11,952 bases of DNA. It comes from Burkholderiaceae bacterium. GTDB lineage: Bacteria; Pseudomonadota; Gammaproteobacteria; Burkholderiales; Burkholderiaceae. The position numbers and the translations under genes were made by a program. Shown here in pieces: positions 1 through 5,740 of the stretch (positions within the stretch are counted from its first letter, which is position 1; every line of letters begins with the position of its first letter). A model generated the notes under the pieces. That model searched no databases and was not told where the DNA came from. It saw nothing but the letters and a program-made list of their open reading frames with translations. Location of the stretch: assembly GCA_947380285.1 (NCBI GenBank), contig CANCQD010000074.1:1-11952 (forward strand). Direction: 5' to 3'.

Positions 1-17
1 TCATTAGTACTAGTCAT
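1..17 (-). CDS. ribH: Possible start of ribH (lumazine synthase), cut by window edge
   Basis: On the minus strand an ATG at 17..15 follows the ribBX stop codon by 36 bases and is preceded by a purine-rich AGAGAA that could act as a ribosome binding site. Only five codons (M-T-S-T-N) are visible, so the product cannot be read from sequence. The assignment rests on known gene order: in betaproteobacteria ribB/ribBA-type genes are very often followed by ribH and nusB. A second ATG at 4..2 is an alternative start. Treat as a positional guess. Confidence 0.3.
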
Positions 18-53
18 ATCAATTCTCTAAAAATATTTATCGCATTAGCGATA

Positions 54-1184
54 TTAGGGGGTGTAAGGCTTGTAGCCTGTCACTTCGAGCTTATAGCCAG
101 ATAGGCTTGGCACTGGATTTGGCTTAGCTAACAAGCGCATTTTCCCTACACCAAGATCTTTCAAAATTTGTGCGCCAATACCGTAGCTTCGAAAGTCAGT
201 TTTTCTGGCTAGCGGTTTTTTAGCTTCTTCATGCGACTGATTGAGTTTCTGAAATTGCGCTAACCAATCGGTGTCATTTGGTGCTGCAATACCTGAGGCA
301 TTTAGGAGTACTGCAACTCCAGCGGTTGAAGCGGCAAGCTCTTCTAGGGCTTTGGCTAGCGGCCAAGAATGGGTGCTGATATCAGATTCAAGGAAGTCCA
401 AAACAGTGACTGGTTCGTGAACGCGCACTAAAGTTTCTTGTGCCTCAGAAGGTTTACCATGAACGAGTGCAATATGCACGCATGAACTTGGAGTATCGCG
501 ATAAATAACGCCTTGGAATTTACCCCAGGGAGTAATGAATTCACGAGCACCCTCGCGCACCACAATACTTTCATGTTGGCTGCGATACTGAATGAGATCA
601 GCAATGCTGCCAATCTTGAGTTGATGTTCTTTAGCAAACTCTAGCAAGTCAGGAAGACGCGCCATACTGCCATCGTCTTTCATGATCTCGCAGATGACTG
701 AGGTTGGAGAACAACCAGCCATAGCCGCAAGATCGCAACCAGCTTCTGTATGACCAGAACGAATTAATACACCACCAGGCTGAGCCATCAATGGAAAAAT
801 ATGACCCGGCTGAACTAAGTCGCTAGGCTTGGCATTTGGCGCTACTGCAGTTTTGATGGTGAGTGCACGATCTGCCGCTGAAATGCCAGTAGTTACTCCG
901 CTGGCTGCCTCTATAGACACCGTGAAGTTCGTTCCCATCGATGTGCCGTTATCTCGAACCATTAAAGGAAGGTTAAGTTGCTGGCAACGCTCGCGAGTAA
1001 GGGTTAAGCAAATTAGTCCACGGCCATGTTTTGCCATGAAGTTGACTGCCTCGGCGGTGACGTGGTCAGCTGCCAAAACTAAATCACCCTCGTTCTCGCG
1101 ATCTTCTTCGTCGACAAGGATCACCATTTTGCCGGCACGCAGGTCGGTAATGATTTCTTCGGTGGAGGCAAGAGTATTTGGCAT
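54..1184 (-). CDS. ribBX: 3,4-dihydroxy-2-butanone 4-phosphate synthase with degenerate GTP cyclohydrolase II domain (RibBX-like)
   Basis: 376 residues. The N-terminal half (about 8-205) is a complete RibB domain converting ribulose 5-phosphate to 3,4-dihydroxy-2-butanone 4-phosphate plus formate. It shows the acidic metal/substrate loop DEEDRENEGD at 25-34 and RSGHTEAGCDLA at 142-153. The C-terminal half (about 210-370) aligns in outline with GTP cyclohydrolase II (LVRVHEP, SYGIGAQILKDLGV) but lacks the zinc-binding cysteine cluster (C-x10-C-x-C after the VRVHSE-like strand). It also lacks the EGRGIG segment and the TNNP motif, which reads AKPNP at 353-357. It therefore should not open the GTP ring, which fits the RibBX variants known from Proteobacteria. 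The ATG at 1184 is preceded by AGAGG at close spacing. It is divergent from the pilin genes, and ribH probably follows. The cytosolic RibB activity call is firm; loss of RibA activity is inferred from the missing residues. Confidence 0.93.
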   Translation of the reverse strand: MPNTLASTEEIITDLRAGKMVILVDEEDRENEGDLVLAADHVTAEAVNFMAKHGRGLICLTLTRERCQQLNLPLMVRDNGTSMGTNFTVSIEAASGVTTGISAADRALTIKTAVAPNAKPSDLVQPGHIFPLMAQPGGVLIRSGHTEAGCDLAAMAGCSPTSVICEIMKDDGSMARLPDLLEFAKEHQLKIGSIADLIQYRSQHESIVVREGAREFITPWGKFQGVIYRDTPSSCVHIALVHGKPSEAQETLVRVHEPVTVLDFLESDISTHSWPLAKALEELAASTAGVAVLLNASGIAAPNDTDWLAQFQKLNQSHEEAKKPLARKTDFRSYGIGAQILKDLGVGKMRLLAKPNPVPSLSGYKLEVTGYKPYTP

Positions 1185-1306
1185 AGCCCTCTATTTTAAG
1201 CGCAGGACCCGCTTGTTGTTCGGTCCTACTGCAATATCTCGTCTTTCTGACGGGAAGTGCCTTGGGTATGAGTTTTTGTCGGGAACCTACCCTTTGAAAA
1301 TGGGGA

Positions 1307-1636
1307 ATGTCAGCTCAAAAGCATCCCAATTTGGCAATGAGACCAAAAAATTGCCAAGGATTCATCTTGCTGGAGGCTCTGGTGGCCATGAGCATGATTT
1401 TGGGGGTTTGGATGGTTTCCGTTGAGACTTATCAGCGGATTGCTTTGAGTCTGACTCAGCAAGAAGGCAAAAGATCGCAACTGAGAGGGGAATGGGATGC
1501 TTTTGAAATACAGGAACAAAGTAGGGCTAATGTCAATTTGCCCAACAAGGACTTAAGCAGTGACTCTGCTCGAATGCCTAGTCGGCATCGCTCTATGCGC
1601 ACTCCTACTCAACCCCCTATTAAAAACAAGCACTGA
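1307..1636 (+). CDS. PilV/GspI-like prepilin (minor pilin), short
   Basis: 109 residues with a type IV prepilin N-terminus. Residues 13-29 read PKNCQG then FILLEALVAMS, so prepilin peptidase would cut after Gly18, Phe19 would be methylated and Glu23 is the conserved Glu+5. A hydrophobic helix follows to about residue 50. Neither possible start has a convincing ribosome binding site: ATG 1307 touches GGGGA directly, while ATG 1337 would give a more typical 8-residue leader (MRPKNCQG). The globular part is very small. The last 26 or so residues are Arg/Pro/Ser-rich and overlap the next gene by 77 bases, so they look like read-through in another gene's frame and not selected protein. Position before PilW- and PilX-like genes suggests PilV/GspI. 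No function beyond a pilus or pseudopilus component can be claimed. Confidence 0.62.
   Translation: MSAQKHPNLAMRPKNCQGFILLEALVAMSMILGVWMVSVETYQRIALSLTQQEGKRSQLRGEWDAFEIQEQSRANVNLPNKDLSSDSARMPSRHRSMRTPTQPPIKNKH
1547..1551 (+). promoter_or_regulatory. Ribosome binding site for the PilW-like gene
   Basis: AAGGA sits eight bases before GTG 1560. It decides the start of the PilW-like gene, because the same frame has a TAA stop at 1554-1556 only one codon before that GTG. Confidence 0.6.
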
Positions 1637-2186
1637 TTTGGTAATCAAGCAAATTGAGTATGAAAAAACGCAAGCTTTAATTTCAGAGGCGGATCGTGCA
1701 TTTGAGCTTATTGGCCGTGCGATTCGAATGGCGGGTTATCACAATATTGCAAGCCATCAAACCAACAAAAAATTATTCTTGGAGATAAATAAAAAGTCAG
1801 GATTTAGGGGGTCTGATTCCTTAATAGTCCGCCATGAAGTATCGGACGGCATTGATTTTGATTGCATTGGTAACGTCATCACAAAAGAGCGCACTAAAAA
1901 TCAATTAGCGCTGCAAGGATTTTTGGTTGATCGTCAGGCGGGCGTCCCAAAAGAGAAGAAGATGAATGGCGGATCACTAATATGTCAATCGCTAGATCGT
2001 CAGGGTCGTACTCAAATCACCGCCTTGATGAACGGAGTAAATGAACTCGTTATTGAAGAAATAAATGGCGCGCAAGCCCAATATATAAGGGGCCAAAGAC
2101 TGTTTAAGGTCAAACTGAAAATGACCGATGGAGTTAGATTAAACCTAGATTTGGAGCGTACTTTTTCAACAAGGAACCTCTTGTGA
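1560..2186 (+). CDS. PilW/GspJ-like minor pilin starting at the mature N-terminus
   Basis: 208 residues beginning M-T-L-L-E-C-L-V-G-I, which is exactly the mature prepilin sequence (Glu at +5) with no leader peptide. The start is GTG with AAGGA eight bases upstream. PilW-family hallmarks follow: a hydrophobic helix to about residue 30, AIRMAGYHN at 54-62, SDSLIVRHE at 85-93, DCIG at 101-104, LICQS at 140-144 and a GVNELVIEE strand near 159-167. Cys102 and Cys142 could form a disulfide in the pilin head. In-frame upstream is MSICPTRT followed by TAA 1554-1556 and GCA. Two substitutions (TAA to CAA, GCA to GGA) would make an ordinary leader ending QG, so a broken leader is a reasonable reading. 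It overlaps the gene before by 77 bases and the gene after by 4. As drawn it could not be processed by prepilin peptidase. Confidence 0.68.
   Translation: MTLLECLVGIALCALLLNPLLKTSTDLVIKQIEYEKTQALISEADRAFELIGRAIRMAGYHNIASHQTNKKLFLEINKKSGFRGSDSLIVRHEVSDGIDFDCIGNVITKERTKNQLALQGFLVDRQAGVPKEKKMNGGSLICQSLDRQGRTQITALMNGVNELVIEEINGAQAQYIRGQRLFKVKLKMTDGVRLNLDLERTFSTRNLL
2171..2175 (+). promoter_or_regulatory. Ribosome binding site for the PilX-like gene
   Basis: AAGGA, seven bases before GTG 2183, inside the 3' end of the PilW-like gene. It supports the GTG start, since no ATG, GTG or TTG exists further upstream in that frame before the stop at 2135. Confidence 0.6.
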
Positions 2187-2512
2187 TCATAGCTTGGGTA
2201 TTTTCATTGCTCCTGCTTTGTTCATCGCTTATTACTTATTTGGAGGGATTAAGTTCTTTGCGAATCATCGAAGCGAATACCATGCGACTGGCAAAGAATC
2301 AATTTGTAGCGGCGGAAAATTCGGTATTTGAGTGCGAGAAAAATATCACTTCTCTTGGGAAGCTAAATGAGAATCTTTGCTTTATCCAGTCGGCGGGAAA
2401 AAATCGGTGGCTCATTACGAGTAAAGAAAAACCTGCAATCCAGATTGGTGTTGTCGTTGATGAAAAGACTGGCATCGCTACGCGCCTGAACTGGCGGCAA
2501 GCATTTGAATAA
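2183..2512 (+). CDS. PilX-like minor pilin, short
   Basis: 109 residues. An N-terminal hydrophobic segment (about 2-20, VFSLLLLCSSLITYL) runs into a helix ending in NQFVAAENSVFECE at 39-52. This matches the PilX N-terminal pattern, where an AF-x-AAE-x-x-L stretch follows the membrane helix. The usual R-Q-x-G leader before the hydrophobic segment is absent. The GTG start overlaps the preceding TGA (GTGA), which points to translational coupling, and AAGGA lies seven bases upstream. The globular part is only about 55 residues, against well over 100 in typical PilX. Identification rests on that one N-terminal pattern plus gene order; a GspK-like role is the alternative. Confidence 0.55.
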   Translation: MIIAWVFSLLLLCSSLITYLEGLSSLRIIEANTMRLAKNQFVAAENSVFECEKNITSLGKLNENLCFIQSAGKNRWLITSKEKPAIQIGVVVDEKTGIATRLNWRQAFE

Positions 2513-2537
2513 TTTAAATCGATGCTTAAGACGGCAG

Positions 2538-3083
2538 ATGAATCGACAGTCTGGATTTAGCTTATTGGAACTGATGGCTGTAATGTTGATCATTGCCATC
2601 GCCGCCATGATGACGATGCCCTTATTGCATGAGCAAATTGCGGCTCGAGAAATCGACACCATTGCCAGAAGATTTATCGCTCATGCACATTTTGCTCGTC
2701 AACAGGCGCTCCATTTGGGGCAACCTGTCCGCCTGGCGCCGATTTCGGAAGAGCACTGGGAGGCAGGGTGGGTGGTAAAAAGCGGGTGTATTGGGAAATC
2801 GGTTCATGCAGGGTGTATTGAAAAGCTTTGGTTTTCTCAGGCAGATATTGAACCTATTTACTTTAAGAGTGGCGGCAAGCAATTCATTGACCCTAATTCA
2901 GGCAAGAGGGGTATCTTATTTAATGCAGCCGGCTCGGCAAAAACAGCCCAAGGTGGATTTGTAGCCAATCGACTGATCCTGGGTCACAGCAGGGTTCCTG
3001 AGCTCGAGCGCCAAATGATTCTGGGCAGTGGCGGTCGTTGGAGGATCTGCGACCCATCAAGAGATGCAAAGCGTTGTCATTGA
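2538..3083 (+). CDS. GspH/FimT-family prepilin (pseudopilin)
   Basis: 181 residues from ATG 2538. Leader MNRQSG (6 residues) then FSLLELMAVMLIIAIAAMM is a textbook prepilin cleavage and methylation site, with Glu at +5. After the helix, REIDTIARRFIAHAHFARQQ at 37-56 is the GspH/FimT pattern (helix that continues into a domain with repeated Ala/Arg and 'ARQQAL..GQPV'). The C-terminal SGGRWRICDP resembles the conserved GR-x-R-I strand of that family. Cys84/Cys93 and Cys171/Cys180 may be paired in the periplasm. A TTG at 2505 would extend the protein by 11 residues, but the 6-residue leader makes ATG 2538 the better choice. It lies 25 bases after the PilX-like gene and 17 bases before ribD, so it is probably co-transcribed with both. 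Whether it serves type IV pili, DNA uptake or secretion cannot be told. Confidence 0.8.
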   Translation: MNRQSGFSLLELMAVMLIIAIAAMMTMPLLHEQIAAREIDTIARRFIAHAHFARQQALHLGQPVRLAPISEEHWEAGWVVKSGCIGKSVHAGCIEKLWFSQADIEPIYFKSGGKQFIDPNSGKRGILFNAAGSAKTAQGGFVANRLILGHSRVPELERQMILGSGGRWRICDPSRDAKRCH

Positions 3084-3100
3084 ATGGTTTAATAGACCCC

Positions 3101-4216
3101 ATGTACAGCGCAGTTGACCACCAGTTTATGAGTGAGGCTTTGGCCGAAGCTCAAAAAGCACTTTATTTATCCAACCCCAATCCAAGAGTGGGTTGTGTGA
3201 TTGTTAAAGCAGGGCAAGTAATTGGCCGAGGATTTACACAAAAGGTGGGTAGTGCTCACGCTGAGGTACAAGCCTTAGCCGACGCTAAATCCCTCGGTAA
3301 TGATCCTGCGGATTCAATTATTTATGTCACTCTTGAGCCATGTAATCACACGGGGCGGACTCCGCCATGCGTAGATGCCTTGATTGCCGCTAAACCAGAG
3401 GCTGTATTTGTGGCAATGTCTGATCCCAATCCCTTGGTTTCTGGTAAGGGTTTAGAGCGTCTTAAGGCTGCAGGAATTCAAGTGCATTGCGGACTGATGG
3501 AATTAGAAGCGCAGGCCTTAAACCCGGGATTTATCTCACGGATGATGCGTGGCTTACCTTGGGTGCGCATGAAAATTGCTGCAAGTCTTGATGGAAAGAC
3601 TGCTTTGCCTGATGGCCGCAGCCAGTGGATTACTGGGCCGCTTGCTAGAGCGGATGGTCATCATTGGCGCGCACAAGCCTGTGCAATTGTTACTGGTGTT
3701 GGCACTGTCAAAGAAGATGATCCTAGTTTGAATGTGCGAGATGTTCACACTGAGCGCCAGCCTTGGCGCGTGATTGTTGATTCCAAATTAGAAACTCCAC
3801 CCACTGCGAGGATCTTGAGTGACCTTGATCAATCTGGTGTCATCATTGTTTGCGCCAGCTTAGGTAGTCCTGAAATGCAACAAAAGGCCAAAGTATTTAC
3901 CGATCGAGGGATTGAGGTTATTGAGATGGCCAATACCTCTGGGAAGGTCAATCTCCCAAAACTCTTTTCATATCTCGCTCAAGAGCGCGAGATGAATGAA
4001 GTGCATATTGAGTCAGGTTTTAAGCTTAATGGGTCTCTACTTCGAGAAAATTGTGTAGATGAGTTATTGCTCTACTACGCTCCATTCTTTATGGGAGATG
4101 GTATTGGTATGGCCAATACCTCACCATTGAAATCTTTGGATAGCAGACAGGATTGGAAGGTGATTGACAACAGTCTAGTTGGCTCTGACTTACGGCTGCG
4201 CTTCATCAAAAACTAA
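3101..4216 (+). CDS. ribD: Riboflavin biosynthesis protein RibD (pyrimidine deaminase / reductase)
   Basis: 371 residues, the usual RibD length. The deaminase domain (about 1-150) has the zinc site HAEVQAL at 53-59 and PCNHTGRTPPC at 80-90 (His53, Cys81, Cys90; Glu55 as catalytic acid). It removes the amino group of the pyrimidine formed from GTP. The reductase domain (about 155-370) has KIAASLDGK at 158-166, SQWITG at 174-179, GVGTVKEDDPSLNVR at 199-213 and the HIESGFKLNGSLL strand at 302-314, and reduces the ribosyl side chain with NADPH. The start at ATG 3101 gives the typical betaproteobacterial beginning M-Y-S-x-x-D-H. The frame is open back to 3038, but that extension overlaps the pilin gene and does not look conserved. 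Gap to ribE is 16 bases, so the two form an operon. Confidence 0.96.
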   Translation: MYSAVDHQFMSEALAEAQKALYLSNPNPRVGCVIVKAGQVIGRGFTQKVGSAHAEVQALADAKSLGNDPADSIIYVTLEPCNHTGRTPPCVDALIAAKPEAVFVAMSDPNPLVSGKGLERLKAAGIQVHCGLMELEAQALNPGFISRMMRGLPWVRMKIAASLDGKTALPDGRSQWITGPLARADGHHWRAQACAIVTGVGTVKEDDPSLNVRDVHTERQPWRVIVDSKLETPPTARILSDLDQSGVIIVCASLGSPEMQQKAKVFTDRGIEVIEMANTSGKVNLPKLFSYLAQEREMNEVHIESGFKLNGSLLRENCVDELLLYYAPFFMGDGIGMANTSPLKSLDSRQDWKVIDNSLVGSDLRLRFIKN

Positions 4217-4232
4217 CAACTAAAATTACGAT

Positions 4233-4850
4233 ATGTTTACTGGAATCATTACTGCAGTCGGTCAAATTAAAAGCGCTCAAGCTAAGGGCGATGGTTTGCA
4301 TTTAGTGGTTGAGGTACCCGTGGGATATTTAGATGATGTGGCTTTGGGTGACAGTATTGCCATTCAGGGGGCGTGTATGACTGCCACCCAATTGAATAAA
4401 GATAGCAATAGTTTTACTTTGGATATTTCTCGTGAGTCGCTTAATAAAACTGTTGGTCTCGATAAAGTCGGCCCAGTGAATCTTGAGAAGGCAATGCGTC
4501 TAAACGATCGCTTAGGCGGCCATTTGGTCAGTGGTCACGTGGATGGCGTTGGCAAAGTGGTTCACTTTTCTCAAGTGGCTAATGATGCTTATGGTTCTTG
4601 GTTGCTGCGGATAGAGGCTCCAAAAGAGCTAGCACAATATCTGGCTTATAAAGGCTCTATCGTTGTCAATGGTGTATCACTCACAGTCAATCAAGCCGAA
4701 GACACCACAAATGCTTGCGTGATTGATATCAACATCATTCCCCATACTCTGCAAAACACTACCCTTGGCAATCTGAAGCAAGGCGATGTTGTGAATCTTG
4801 AGGTGGACCTGATTGCACGATATGTAGCTAGGATGCTCAATAAGACTTAA
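4233..4850 (+). CDS. ribE: Riboflavin synthase alpha subunit
   Basis: 205 residues made of two lumazine-binding repeats. Repeat one starts MFTGIITAVG and carries GACMTAT near 46-52. Repeat two starts near GGHLVSGHVDGVG at 94-106 and has NGVSLTVN at 146-153. The enzyme dismutates two 6,7-dimethyl-8-ribityllumazine molecules to riboflavin and a pyrimidine that is recycled. The gene is called ribE in most Gram-negative annotation and ribC in E. coli. It follows ribD by 16 bases without an obvious ribosome binding site, suggesting coupling. Repeat one reads CMTAT where CLTV is more usual, a small change. The end of the gene is also the end of the plus-strand riboflavin run; no clear terminator is visible after it. 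Confidence 0.96.
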   Translation: MFTGIITAVGQIKSAQAKGDGLHLVVEVPVGYLDDVALGDSIAIQGACMTATQLNKDSNSFTLDISRESLNKTVGLDKVGPVNLEKAMRLNDRLGGHLVSGHVDGVGKVVHFSQVANDAYGSWLLRIEAPKELAQYLAYKGSIVVNGVSLTVNQAEDTTNACVIDINIIPHTLQNTTLGNLKQGDVVNLEVDLIARYVARMLNKT

Positions 4851-4857
4851 GTCGGAT

Positions 4858-5007
4858 TTAAATCTTTACTTTTATAGTTTTCCCATCTTTGCGATCCTTA
4901 ATAGTCTGAATATGCAAGGCATCATCAATCCACTCAAGCAATACTTCATATGCTCTGGGGGGCAAAAGGCATGCTTTAAACCTTGTTTTTTCTGTGGTTA
5001 AATGACC
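4858..5007 (-). pseudogene. Antitoxin-like remnant (RelB/Phd-type C-terminal pattern)
   Basis: A 49-codon open stretch on the minus strand bounded by stops, with no ATG or GTG in frame; the first TTG falls in the middle of the stretch. Its second half is protein-like: PPRAYEVLLEWIDDA, then IKDRKDGKTIKVKI before the stop. That pattern (Leu-rich helix, acidic turn, a short 'i..RkdGk.i.v' tail) resembles the toxin-binding C-terminus of RelB/Phd-family antitoxins. The likely N-terminal DNA-binding part is missing. It faces ribE with 7 bases between the stop codons and lies just upstream of the higBA promoter, a usual place for debris of an older toxin-antitoxin insertion. It may instead be chance or a small gene with an unusual start. 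The family match is by eye only. Confidence 0.4.
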
Positions 5008-5011
5008 TTAC

Positions 5012-5040
5012 TTGCAATAGTCCCATTTTGGGACTAAAAT
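5012..5040 (+). promoter_or_regulatory. higBA promoter
   Basis: TTGCAA (5012-5017) and TAAAAT (5035-5040) are separated by exactly 17 bases, close to the sigma-70 consensus. Transcription would start around 5046-5048, which coincides with the GTG start of the toxin. The spacer is occupied by the inverted repeat listed as the operator. Confidence 0.65.
5018..5036. promoter_or_regulatory. Putative HigA operator (perfect inverted repeat)
   Basis: TAGTCCCA and TGGGACTA form a perfect 8-base inverted repeat around a 3-base TTT centre. It fills the spacer of the higBA promoter and touches the -10 box, so a bound dimer would block RNA polymerase. Type II antitoxins with a helix-turn-helix usually repress their own operon through such sites; that HigA binds this one is inferred. 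Confidence 0.7.
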
Positions 5041-5046
5041 TAACAA

Positions 5047-5355
5047 GTGCGAATAATAGCGAGAAAACACTTAATTAATTTCTGGCGTATTCATCCTGAT
5101 GCTGAGCAGTCACTCAAGGCTTGGTATGACGAGGTGGCGCATGTCAGTTGGAAAAAGCCGCAAGATATAAAGAATCAGTATCGAAGTGCGAGTTTTATAG
5201 CTGATAACAGAGTGGTATTCAATATCAAAGGAAACGCATATCGCTTAGTAGTGGCTGTTGCTTATAGTTTTGGTGCAGTTTATGTGAAATTTATTGGTAG
5301 TCATGCTGCTTATGATCGAATTAATGCTTGCACAGTGCAGTTGGAGGAAAAATGA
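5047..5355 (+). CDS. higB: HigB-family toxin (mRNA interferase, RelE-like fold)
   Basis: 102 residues, full length for the HigB toxin family. Recognisable blocks are MRII-x-RK at the start, FWRIHPDAEQSLKAWYDEV at 12-30, YRSASFIADNRVVFNIKGN at 45-63 with YRLVV after it, and VYVKFIGSHAAYDRI at 78-92. Family members cut mRNA on translating ribosomes and stop growth unless bound by HigA. The start is GTG with no ribosome binding site, and the promoter predicts a transcript beginning at or within a base or two of it, so the message may be leaderless. The TGA stop overlaps the higA ATG (ATGA). The toxin-first order is typical of higBA. No frameshift or truncation is seen, so the toxin is probably functional. 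Confidence 0.9.
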   Translation: MRIIARKHLINFWRIHPDAEQSLKAWYDEVAHVSWKKPQDIKNQYRSASFIADNRVVFNIKGNAYRLVVAVAYSFGAVYVKFIGSHAAYDRINACTVQLEEK

Positions 5356-5735
5356 AAGAATTAAAACCCATTCGCAACAAAGCGGAATATAAAGAGGCAT
5401 TAGCGCAAGCGTCTTACTATTTTGATCATGAGCCAAAATCTGGAAGTAAGGATGGCGACAGATTTGAGATTCTCTTAATGCTCATAGAGGATTATGAAAG
5501 CAAGCGCTATGCAATTCTTCCGCCAGATCCAATTGAGGCAATAAAATTCAGGATGGAGCAGTCTGGTTTGAATCCAAAGGATTTGCAGCCAATGATCGGC
5601 GGTCTAAATCGCGTATATGAGATATTGAATCGCAAACGCCCTCTAACATTAAAGATGATTTGGAGGTTGCACTCAATGTTAGGAATCCCTGCCGATAGTT
5701 TGATTCAGCAGGATGATGAGCTACGAGCAGCCTGA
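5352..5735 (+). CDS. higA: HigA antitoxin (XRE-type helix-turn-helix)
   Basis: 127 residues from ATG 5352, preceded by GGAGG at 5343-5347, the best ribosome binding site in this region. The N-terminal half (1-55) has the HigA-type pattern KPIRNKAEYKEALA and GDRFEILLMLIEDYES. After PPDPIEAIKFRMEQ (57-70) comes a helix-turn-helix of the XRE/Cro type (about 65-115) with LNPKDLQPMIGGLNRVYEIL and NRKRPLTLKMIWRLH. It should neutralise HigB directly and repress the operon through the inverted repeat at 5018-5036. Strong antitoxin and weak toxin initiation signals fit the need for antitoxin excess. The stop lies only 5 bases from the stop of the converging queC. Confidence 0.92.
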   Translation: MKELKPIRNKAEYKEALAQASYYFDHEPKSGSKDGDRFEILLMLIEDYESKRYAILPPDPIEAIKFRMEQSGLNPKDLQPMIGGLNRVYEILNRKRPLTLKMIWRLHSMLGIPADSLIQQDDELRAA

Positions 5736-5740
5736 TACCC

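Noticed and set aside
39..52. Small hairpin ATCGC-TAAT-GCGAT between ribBX and the presumed ribH
   Set aside because: Only five base pairs, in AT-rich sequence, with a broken U stretch after it on the minus strand. Too weak to call a terminator, and it would cut ribH from ribBX.
1185..1306. Possible FMN riboswitch or terminator in the ribBX-pilin gap; AGGACC (1204-1209) and GGTCCT (1222-1227) are inverted
   Set aside because: None of the conserved RFN-element blocks can be found on either strand, and a 6-base stem with a 12-base loop and no U-run is not enough for a terminator.
829..1425. A 198-codon plus-strand frame opposite the start of ribBX
   Set aside because: It is antisense to a strongly conserved gene, has an Arg/Ser-rich composition and matches no family.
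1520..1562. Programmed +1 frameshift fusing the PilV- and PilW-like frames
   Set aside because: No slippery sequence is visible, and the second gene has its own ribosome binding site. A fusion would put a second membrane helix in a pilin.
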